Part shown: positions 55,212 to 64,000 of the stretch, one piece after another
How positions within the stretch are numbered: the stretch's first letter is position 1
Layout: every line of letters starts with the position of its first letter
DNA from: Euphorbia lathyris
Taxonomy: Eukaryota; Streptophyta; Magnoliopsida; Malpighiales; Euphorbiaceae
Length of the DNA: 64,000 nt
Assembly: GCF_963576675.1 (NCBI RefSeq)
Contig: NC_088910.1
Location: 28,646,531 to 28,710,530, forward strand
Direction: 5' to 3'
Made by a program: the position numbers and the translations under genes
Notes under the pieces: model-generated
Seen by the model: the letters and a program-made list of their open reading frames with translations, nothing else
Databases searched by the model: none
Told to the model about the DNA's origin: nothing

Positions 55212-55727
55212 GGGGTAAATTCACTCATGACCATTGAACTTTATCCAATTTAACATTATGGCCCTTGAACTTAAATTCTTAAAAGTATACCACTGAATTT
55301 TACATTTTTTAACACCGGTGGCCACTCAACTTTAACTAACTCATTAAAATGACTGTTAACGATTTCAAAATGAAAATATTCAAGAATTAAAGTTGTTCAG
55401 AACGATATTTAACATGAAACATCATTTTTTATTTTCCAAAATCACATTTTTTTGAACTTTCTCTCTCTAAAATTCCACTCTCCTCTCACAACTAAACAAC
55501 ACCTAAATTAACTCAAAACAAAAAATTTCAAGAATTAAAGTTCCGTAGAATATAATTAACTCTTTGAATTTGTTTATTTTGAGACCGCCAATGGTCGTTT
55601 TGAGGCGTTGAGTGGCTTAACGGTATTAAAAATGTGTAAAGTTCAGTATCGTATCGTTAAGAATTGAAGTTCAGTTATTACAATGCTAAAATATATAAAG
55701 TTTAGTGGTCATGGATGTAATTTACTC
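55212..55727. repeat. MITE with GGTAAATT termini, copy 1
   Basis: GGGTAAATTCACTCATGACC and AACTTTATCC at the left are mirrored by GGTCATGGATGTAATTTACTC at the right. About 516 bp; same family as 56838-57290 and similar in core to 58101-58599 (shared TTCAAGAATTAAAGTTG, CTCTCTCTAAA). Confidence 0.8.
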
Positions 55728-56447
55728 AGTGATACCAAATTGCCAATCCAGGTCCAAAGTAAAAAATTGGGGAAAAAAAAGTGAAAGGAGCACATGAAAT
55801 TACTAGTTGTGAAGTGAAGAAGAAACATAAAGAGAAATGTAGAATTACTAGTTGGTTTAGATGATTCCATTGGTTTAAGATTGAATGTAGTTATAGGGGC
55901 ACACCTAGTCCCTAGACTCAACGGCTACTTTCATAAATTCAACTTGACCGTATGCCCTGTCTATACATACCCTATAGTTTGCTGCAGTTGTAACTTACCT
56001 AATTTCAACATCAATCAACTTCTTCCTTTAATTATATGTCAAATATTTAATTATAATAAACACATAACAGACAAAATTATTATTTTTATTTTTTGGATTG
56101 CTATCACGGGTCTTATGATGTGTGTAATCAATTTCCTTCTTTATTTCTTTACCAATACTATATGACCCCACTTTTATTATATTATCCCTTCTATTCTATT
56201 CTAATCATTACTCCTTTCCATTCTACCACTTTTTTATTTTTAATTATTACTATCTTCTAATCAAATAAATTTTACCTTTTCAAAATTTAAAGTACAAAAA
56301 CAAAGGTGAAAAAACCATTTGGAAACCTTTATTATTTTAATTTTGATGGATTCACCATCTACTAGTATTTTATTTCAACGCATCTAAGTTTTTTTTTTTT
56401 TGAGGAATAAGTTTTTTATTTTTCATTTCTTATTATAAATTTGTGGA
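55728..56447. other. AT-rich intergenic sequence
   Basis: No gene or clear repeat; poly(T) at about 56391-56401. Confidence 0.5.
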
Positions 56448-56799
56448 TGCAGAAATTGCAAGCAGCAGTTTGGGGACTGGAGCTAGCTCGTGACAGTGGA
56501 TGGCGGAGGGTCGTTCACGGACAACACCAGCTTAGCGAATACACTCAATGGACAAATAGTGTGTTAGGAGTTAGGTCAATGTTGTACAAAGATCTAAAAA
56601 TCAACGGCTTTCCATAAGATAGAATACTCTCATACTAGACGACCCGGTAATACTGTAGCACATGAATTAGTTAGGTGGGGACGAAATTTAAAACGCTCGG
56701 TAATCCTTATTGAGAATGTACCAGTTGGGATTTCAGATTTTTACTTTCAGGATCAAATGTAACTTAGCTATTCATGCAATTTACTATCAAAAAAAAAAT
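56448..56799 (+). pseudogene. 5'-truncated LINE end (RNase H-like domain) with A tail
   Basis: Starts with K-L-Q-A-A-V-W-G-L-E-L-A-R-D-S-G-W and, after a frame change near 56615, shows P-G-N-T-V-A-H-E-L-V-R-W-G-R-N-L and V-P-V-G-I-S-D-F, the RNase H C terminus of plant LINEs. It ends in an A run (56790-56798). Confidence 0.83.
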
Positions 56800-56837
56800 G
56801 TTTAAGCCTATTTTAAAATGTATGAAATACACTCTTA

Positions 56838-57290
56838 GGGTAAATTACATACATGGCCATTTAACTTTATCTATTTTAATATTATGACAACAACACTTCA
56901 ATTCTTAACGGTGTGACCACTGAACTTTACACTTTTTAATATTGTCAAAATAAAAAATTCAAAAATTTAATGATATTGTAAAAAACTTTAATTCTTGAAA
57001 ATTTTCGTTTTAAGGTCATTTATGTGTTGTTTGATTAGGAGATAGATAATTTTTAGAGAGAGAAAACTCAAAAAATGTGGTTTCATGGTAAATATCGTTC
57101 TGAACAACTTTAATTTTTTTAATATTTTCATTTTGAGGTCGTTAATAATCATTTTAAAGAGTTGGTTAAATTTAAGTAGTTACCAATATTAAAAAAAGTA
57201 TAAAATTCATTATTATATTATTAAGAATTAAAATTCAATAACCATAATATTAAAATATATAAATTCAGTGGATATGAATGTAAGTTACCT
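56838..57290. repeat. MITE with GGTAAATT termini, copy 2
   Basis: GGGTAAATTACATACATGGCC at the left is mirrored by GGATATGAATGTAAGTTACC at the right. About 453 bp, related to copy 1. Confidence 0.78.
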
Positions 57291-58091
57291 TACAATCTTG
57301 TAACGAAATGATTATCTTCTTTTAAAAAGATTAAAGTACCAAAACAAGTTTCTCCAAATATTTGATTTGGAGTGTTGGAACTTGGACTCTGTTTCCACGT
57401 TGCGGGTATAAATTGGAAAGGAAACAGAAAGTAGAATCTCACTCGATCATTCTCTTTTTTACCCTTTAAATAATTAAAAAAATAAAATCTTACTATATGA
57501 TTATAAAAAACAAAAAAAAAAAAATGTTTAGTACTATATGAATACTTTTTTTTATAGCACGAATTAATTAATTAGTAGAAACCAGAACGCCAAAATCACA
57601 TCAATCCCAACTTTGATATTAAAATGAGATGTACATGTGGGACCCCACCAGCACGTACGAGTAAGATCACCGGCAGGACAATTTACGGCCAACACCGGCG
57701 GAGAAGTCGCCGGTCGCTTATATATAAAGACTAGAGAGAGGTAAAAAGCAACAAGTGAGGTGTGACTTTCCATAGGGTAATAGAGTGCCACATGTCCTTT
57801 ATGATGCCACGTATATCCCTGAATAGGCCTCATAAAGTCATACCATAGACTTCCTTTGTACTCTGCTTTTCTTCTCTAATTCAATACCATTTCTCTGTTA
57901 TTGTCTTGTACAGATTCAACTATTAATTACACTTATGAGTACACAATATTATTTTTATTCATTTTCGTCTCTTCGTACTTAGAATTTAAGAAATTTCACT
58001 TATTCAATTACATAATTCTGTTCTGTTTGTACTACTAAATAGTTAATGGGATAAAAGGTTCAATTTTGTCTCCTAAAACTATTTCCAAATA
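57291..58091. other. intergenic sequence with a promoter-like stretch
   Basis: 57640-57850 is less AT-rich than its surroundings. It contains a TATA-like CTTATATATAAAG (57717-57729) and G-box-like GCCACATGTCC and GCCACGTAT (57786-57813). No downstream coding frame follows, so it may be a relic or a non-coding RNA promoter. Confidence 0.35.
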
Positions 58092-58100
58092 TTAATTCTT

Positions 58101-58599
58101 AGGTAAAGTTCAAATAAAACCCATGTGGTTTCACTAATTTTTAGATAAAGAACTGTGGTTTACTTTTTGTCAAAACGAGAACTGAGGTTTTCAATTTTAG
58201 CAAAATAAGGACTTTTTCGATTGATACTATTAAAATCACTCTTAACAACTTCAAAAATGACATATTTTAAGAACTACTAATATTCTAAGCAACTTTAATT
58301 CTTCAACTTTTTTATTTCGAGATTATTTAGATGATGTTTGGTAAAGAGAGAGAAAGTTAATGTTTAGAGAGAGAAAGTTCCGAAAAAGATGATTTTCTAA
58401 AATCGAAAATGTAGTTCCATAGAAAATATGACATTGAACAATTTTAATTCTTGAAAATTTTCAATTTCAGGTCGTTAAAGATAGTTTTAATAGCATTATC
58501 AAAAGTGCGAAACCTCAGTCCTCGTTTTGACAAAAAGTAAACCACAGTCCTTTATCTGAAAATTAGTGAAATCACAGGTGTTTTATTTGAACTTTCCCC
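58101..58599. repeat. Mutator-type MITE with perfect 9-bp duplication (499 bp)
   Basis: Inverted arms of about 90 bp, starting AGGTAAAGTTCAAATAAAAC and ending GTTTTATTTGAACTTTCCCC. Target duplication TTAATTCTT at 58092-58100 and 58600-58608. A fragment of the same family is at 4804-4872. Confidence 0.92.
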
Positions 58600-58608
58600 T
58601 TAATTCTT

Positions 58609-59059
58609 TTGTTTAATATATTTACTTTCATTCTAGTTAATTTTTACATGACATGAATAAAAATCAATAAAATGATTCCAACTTATCTCTCGAAAAACAA
58701 AATTGAAATTAAAGTTGTCTTTGTGTCAGTTGTCCAGAGTAGTGTTTAACATTTCAATTTAAATAATAAGAAATCTAATAAGGAGGTTCAAACTTGGTTT
58801 AGATGGATTGTAGTATAATTTTAACCCAAATTATTTAAAGATTTTTTTTATAATGAATTAGGCTATGATAGGTTGTATGAATTTTTTTAATGGATTTGAT
58901 GAATTAGGTTAGGTGGGTTATTAAGGCTCGTGGCACTGACTTCTTGGAGGCCAATCTCTTTCTTAGAAGTAAAGATCAATGGTCCTACTTTGATTTCGGG
59001 ATGAACCCTATAACTAAAGATAGACGAGAATGGTTTATTATATATTTCATATAAATTGT
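58609..59059. other. AT-rich intergenic sequence
   Basis: No gene or defined repeat seen. Confidence 0.5.
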
Positions 59060-59511
59060 AATACATAACAATTTAATTTTATATATTTTTTCATTCTAAA
59101 ATTTTTAGAATTTTATATTTTTAGAATTGCAGAATTTTCTCAGATTCTAAATTTCTGAAATTTCAAATTTTTGGAATTCCATAATTTTCTGAAATTCTAA
59201 AATTCTTGAATTTCATAATTTTTAAAAATTCTGAAATTTTCTGGAATTACAGATTTTGGACATTCCAGAATTTTCTGAAATTTTAAATTTCTAAAATTTC
59301 AGATTTCTAAAATTTCAAATTTCCGGAATTCTAAAATTCTGAATTTTCTGAAATTCTAAAATTCTAGAATGTCATAATTTTCTAAAATTTTAGACTTTTA
59401 GAATTCGAAATTTTCTAAACTTCTACAATTTTTCAAAATTCAAGATTTTTAAAAATTTTGGAATTCGAAATTTCTGATTTCTGGAGCTTTAAATTTTGGG
59501 AATTCTAGACT
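59060..59511. repeat. degenerate array of short AATTC / GAATT palindromes
   Basis: About 450 bp built almost entirely from variants of TTCTGAAATTCT, TTTTAGAATT and GGAATTC at roughly 10-15-bp spacing, on a nearly two-motif alphabet with few G or C outside the GAA/TTC cores. Confidence 0.82.

Positions 59512-59513
<2 letters not shown>

Positions 59514-59542
<29 letters not shown>
59514..59542. repeat. (AT)n microsatellite
   Basis: Uninterrupted AT dinucleotides directly after the array. Confidence 0.93.
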
Positions 59543-59547
<5 letters not shown>

Positions 59548-60057
59548 GTGGAGTACTGAGTGTTCGTTTTCTTTTCTTTTACATAATAAAATAGAATGAA
59601 AGAGTTAAAATTTAGATGAGTTGCATAAGTTCTTAGATGGTTTACAATAAACCACTAAATATTGAATTCATAAACCATTAAACTCATGTAACCATTATAG
59701 TCCATAAAAACTAGTTTACATAGGTTGGATGAATTGTGATAAGGTGAGTTATAATAACCAACCCAATTTTGAACACCTCTACAATCTAGCATGCGGTTAG
59801 TTTTATATAATAACAACATTTAACTTTTTTGTTTTTTTGTATGGAAACAATGGGGTTTTTAAAGCTTTTTTTTGAAACCCTGTTTATATATATTTGATAT
59901 TGACAAAATTATCGTTCTAATTTTCAAACATATTTTTTTTAATATTATTCCTATTCTTATAACATTATTGCTCAAACAACAAAATTTTGTCTCATTCAAT
60001 AAATTAATTGTTTTTTATTTTTATTTATTTATTTAGATTATTTTTACTAAATAAATT
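59543..60057. other. AT-rich intergenic sequence
   Basis: Nothing recognised. Confidence 0.5.
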
Positions 60058-60549
60058 TTAAATATAATCATGTGATTTTCCCAATTTATAAATTGGTTCT
60101 TATGGGTTTTTTGGTGCTAAAAGATGACTATGATTTTCGCCGTTAGCCAAATTAATAACTTTTAGATTGAAACTGTCCGTTATGACCTTTGATAACCTCA
60201 AATTAGAAGATTCCAAAAATTAAATTTGTGTAGTATTACATTTATCATGAAACTATATATTCAATTTTCCAAAATCATAATTTTTTTTGTACCATTCTCT
60301 TCAAACATGCACTTTTTCTCTTCTAATACATAAATTACCTCAAATTAAAAAATTGAAAAATTAAAGTTGCTTAAATATCACCAATTCTTAAAGTTTTATA
60401 TTTTGAGTTCATCAACCATCAAAACTAAAAGTGTTAACCTAAAAATTCCTAGTTTTACTAACGACGAGGACCCCATTCCTTTTTTTGCAACAAAAAAAAA
60501 AATCATATGCACCAATTTACAAATTGACAAAACCACATAAGTTATATTT
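60058..60549. repeat. inverted-repeat MITE-like element
   Basis: ATGTGATTTTCCCAATTTATA at the left is loosely mirrored by ATTTACAAATTGACAAAACC at the right. The core resembles the 55212 family. No certain duplication. Confidence 0.65.
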
Positions 60550-61664
60550 GGAATTTGGTTGTTTTATTTTTATAATTTATTTATTGATTAATATTATACA
60601 TTTTACATACTAACTAATGTGTCTCAATCTGAATAATATCACAATCAGGCTCAACAGATTCGAGTAAAATGAACAAACAATCAAGGAGGGGGGTGTATCG
60701 TGATGTTTGAGTCGGTAAGATTCTTAAAGAAAGTGATTTGACTTGAAAGCAAAGTGTTTGGTGGAAATGAGTATGTACCGTGATGTCTCATAGACGAGCT
60801 ATTTATAGGCAGCTGAAATATACATGTTATGTACAACCTTTTTCACGTGTAAGTGTTTGATTGGCTCCTGAACCATGTCCTTTTCTTTTTTCTGTAATAT
60901 ACAACACATCATGAAGATTAGGAGCATACCTTTGTAATCTGAAGTTTCCATTGGTCCACATGTCCAGTTAGTTATGCTTTTTGCTTAAGGTACCTTATTG
61001 GTACACTTGCTTGTGAGGGTTCCATAGATCATATATAGTAGAAGTTACAGATTTGGAGTAAGTTGCTGTGAGGAATGCATCTCCCCAAAATTGCGAACAG
61101 CCACGGGACGAATTTCAACAGACTAAAATAATCCCAAGACGAACAAAATATGTAGATTTGAGACACGACTTGACCAAGCATGCATTTATTCAATCAAACC
61201 AATCAAAAGAATCTCAGAACATGTAAAAATGGTTCCTAACAAATGGAACAGCTAAATGGATCTGATACATGCTTTTTACAGTCAATACATATTATCTCTA
61301 CGGCTAATGAACTCGAATCTATCAATAAATAAATGACATATTTAAGGGTACCTCTTGTAGCGCATATCTAGTTAATAACAGCGGAACAAATTGACTCTAA
61401 CTCCGTATCACCAATCTAGAAGAATGCTACACCAAATGGGCAATCACCGTTGTTCCACGAACTAAGAACCTACATCGAGGACAGAGGTGGCGGGAGAAGA
61501 ATTGTGAATTATGAATTAGGGATAAACTCATGTCTTAAGTTTAACATTGATATATATCTATTTATAGTTGGACTAAACCTAAACTCTAATCCTAACTCTA
61601 TCTGATTAGGTTACGAGTGGGCTATAAATGGATCGGTAAATAGGTCAAGCTTGTTTACTTCATT
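60550..61664 (-). other. possible decayed LTR sequence
   Basis: Two minus-strand TATA-like sites (complement of CTATTTATAG at 60789-60798 and of ATCTATTTATAG at 61557-61568) in long non-coding DNA recall LTR promoters. I could not find LTR ends, PBS or coding, so this stays tentative. Confidence 0.3.
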
Positions 61665-62729
61665 ACACACTTAGGCCCTTGACCTATCCAAAATTTGTGT
61701 GTTTGGCCTTGAGCTATTATTTGATTACATTTGGCCCCTCACCTATCCGAATTAGTAAAATTACACCCAAAATGGATGGAAAGTTAACTGATGTTGATTT
61801 TGTTACAACATAAACAATCTATTGTGGCATTAATGAAAGTTCCAAAACATTGTTGGGTATAAAACGATATTTTACATCCCAACCCATCTTCACCTTTCCG
61901 TCGTTTTCTGCAATTCCTTTTTTCTGGGGACTTCTCTTCTGCAAAAAGATTTATAGCACAAATTCAGATTTCAATTTATACAGTATTTGAACAAAGAATA
62001 GCAGCTCTATTTCTCATCTCAATAAAAACCTCATTTACATAGTATAATGAAACTGAGTATAATATGGTAAATCAAAGTGGAGAGTAAACAGAGACTGTAA
62101 TGAGAATCAGAATGCAAAGAGAGTGAACGAAGAGTTAGCATCAAACATCAATCTTAACCTTAAATCAAATTAATTCCCCAAAAACAAGTTATTTAGCACC
62201 GAATTCATGTTTACTACCAAATACTAAACAAATTCATGTTCAAAATCAAAACTCAAATTTGAAGAAACTACAAATTACCTTTAATTAGCAACCAGCAAAA
62301 TCAAAGTTGAATGGCAGCCCGCACAAGAAAGATAAAGGCAGACTGAAATCGCAACAGCAATCGAAAACTAGCAACAGCAATCGACAGATGAGAGCACGAA
62401 ATAGAAGGGCAGACTGCACACGGAATAGGGTTCAAAGAGAAGACGCCGGGAAAGAAGGAAAAGGAATCATAGAAAAGAAAGACGACTAAAAGCCAAAATG
62501 GGTTGGGATGTAAAATATCTTTTTAGACTTAATAATATTTTGGAATTTTTAGGAATGTCACAATAGATTGTTTATGTGGTAACAAAATTAACATCAATTA
62601 ACTTTTCATCAATTTTGGATGTGATTTTACTAATTCGGATGGATGAGGAGTTAAATATGATCAAATAATAGGTCAAAGACTAAATACACAAATTTTGGAT
62701 AAGTCAAGGGTCGAATGGTGCGTTTTGCC
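61665..62729. mobile_element. Mutator-type element with ~260-bp terminal inverted repeats
   Basis: The left arm (about 61672-61920) is mirrored by the right arm (about 62490-62722), e.g. AAACAATCTATTGTGGCATT versus AATGTCACAATAGATTGTTT. A perfect 9-bp duplication TACTTCATT (61656-61664 and 62730-62738) marks the ends. The interior (61920-62490) has no transposase; a short purine-rich frame (62307-62489) is not recognised and could be captured DNA. Confidence 0.9.
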
Positions 62730-62738
62730 TACTTCATT

Positions 62739-63344
62739 TATTCCTACAAGAACCAATTGAATTTAATTTGATCCATTAAATAAATAAATTTTTTATAAAT
62801 AAATTTTAATCCTTCAATTTTATCCGAAATTTAAACCTAATTAATAACTAATTGATATAAAATAGAGGAGTGAAATTGTTTGTGTAAATATAGAAATGAA
62901 AAAGGTAATGATGAAAACAAAATTACAAATGAATAAAACTGTAGGAGCTTACAAGGTAGCAGAGCAGAGGAGGCAGCAGGAAGTTATGTAATCGGACGGC
63001 TAGGGTGAGAGTGGGACCAACTATATTTCCAGAAGTAATAAAAAAGAGAGAGGCAGCTTTATACGTAGAGACCTGTTTATTGCCTTTGCAGAGTCTGCTT
63101 CTGATTCTGGTTCATCTTTTTTCAATAATTTAATAAAATTTAATTTAAATTTGGGCTAATCAGCCAACGATCTTTGTAAAGCTGTTTTGCTTTTGGAAAG
63201 GATTATTTAAAGCTTCTATTCTTATTTTATTTGCTCTTTCTTCTTTTAAACAATATTACTTTTTCATCCACCCCTTTTTACATACCAATCTCTCCACTCT
63301 CCTATTAGATAAGTTATATGTATAAGAAGAAGCCTTAATGCTCC
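62739..63344. other. intergenic sequence, no gene recognised
   Basis: Mostly AT-rich. A stretch at 62940-63120 is closer to balanced base composition but has no coding frame. Confidence 0.45.
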
Positions 63345-63600
63345 TCCAGCTCTTTAACTTGTTCAAATTGGTCATTTTATCCCTCCAACTCATCAAATGT
63401 TCTATTTATCCATTTAACTCCATAAAAATAATATTTCCTATCCCCTTAACTTGTCCAAATTAGTTATTTTACCCCTCCTCAACTCATCGAATGTTCTATT
63501 TACTCCCTTAACTTCATAAAAGTGGCATTTCTCACACCTTATGATCATATTTACCCCCTTAACTCCATAAAAGTAGGATTTCTTATCTCTTTATAGTGCA
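63345..63600. repeat. imperfect tandem repeats (about 95-bp period)
   Basis: Units with AACTCATC(A/G)AATGTTCTATTTA and CTTAACT(C/T)CATAAAA occur two to three times in order; another AACTCATC copy appears near 63676. Confidence 0.75.
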
Positions 63601-63689
63601 AAATTAATAGCACTTATTCAAATGAGTTTGAAAATATATATTTTTAATATCAGCTTTTTATTTTACCCCTCCTCAACTCATCTGCTGAC

Positions 63690-64000
63690 TTCGTCTTGAC
63701 TTTCTCTTATAGATTTTTAGTTCATGTTCTTATTACTTAACTTACTCAACATTGAACAAACACATTAGTACAATTAAATCAAATCACTTAAATTTAATTG
63801 TTTAATCATGGAATTAACTAAAATAATTTTGTCAAATCAAAATCATGTGGAAAGGTGTTTCAACAAACTCCCCCATTTTGATGTTGGCGAAAATCTTCAA
63901 CACGGAACTCAGTGTTGAGCTCCCCCATGATAGTTGACCTTTTATACTCCTGAAAATATTCCCCCGTAAGGGTTGGATCTAATGACTTAGTTCAGCTCTA
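63690..64000 (-). mobile_element. 3' LTR end and polypurine tract of a second copia element
   Basis: 63703-63866 matches the last ~160 bp of the copia LTR (AACATTGAACAAACACATTAG and GGAAAGGTGTTTCAACA). The next bases on the minus strand, read towards the LTR, are CAAAATGGGGGAGTT, a polypurine tract. Beyond it (to 64000) is the 3' non-coding end of pol. Same family and orientation as 1-4803. The rest of this LTR is missing on its left side, so it is truncated. Confidence 0.85.

Noticed and set aside
57564..57833. 89-residue minus-strand frame
   Set aside because: No recognisable domain, and it overlaps the promoter-like stretch.

Overview
The window comes from a plant nuclear genome, almost certainly a eudicot. 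The DNA is AT-rich. Genes have many GT-AG introns and are separated by nested retrotransposons and many small inverted-repeat elements. It carries plant-specific genes: an embryo-specific ATS3/PLAT-like protein, a KEA4/5/6-type cation/proton antiporter, and the immune co-chaperone RAR1. I could not fix the family or genus. All three host genes are on the + strand and their spliced frames close exactly.

Layout. 1-4803: 5' half of a Ty1/copia retrotransposon read leftwards (gag, protease, integrase, PBS and 5' LTR). 5082-5697: a retroposed copy flanked by a 14-bp duplication. 6720-8337: ATS3-like gene, 3 exons. 9414-17123: an L1-type LINE with its 12-bp target duplication, broken by a 3'-truncated Athila-like Ty3 element (about 12723-16097). 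19209-24565: a complete-ended LTR element with a TAAAA target duplication; it has a protease-like domain but no reverse transcriptase or integrase. 24755-27708: inverted-repeat elements and a copia solo LTR (ACATT duplication) that splits an RNase H fragment. 28406-30967: an internally deleted Mutator-like element with an OTU-protease-like domain and 33-bp tandem arrays near both ends.

32997-44660: KEA gene, 20 exons, 575 codons. Its introns hold an RTE LINE fragment, two near-identical tRNA-derived SINEs, three hAT-like MITEs with CATAG termini, a Stowaway-like fragment and a local duplication. 48500-52362: RAR1, which needs a predicted 3-nt micro-exon (GGG) to give the family's usual sequence. 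52363-64000: mostly MITEs (two with perfect 9-bp duplications), a LINE tail, a degenerate AATTC-type array, and at the right edge the 3' LTR end and polypurine tract of another copia element of the same family and orientation as the one at the left edge.

The host genes have no obvious functional link: RAR1 works with HSP90 and SGT1 on NLR receptors, KEA handles endomembrane K+/H+ exchange, and ATS3 is a secreted or wall-associated PLAT-like protein. Most of the window's interest is in its mobile DNA, where many insertions can be resolved to the base from target-site duplications.
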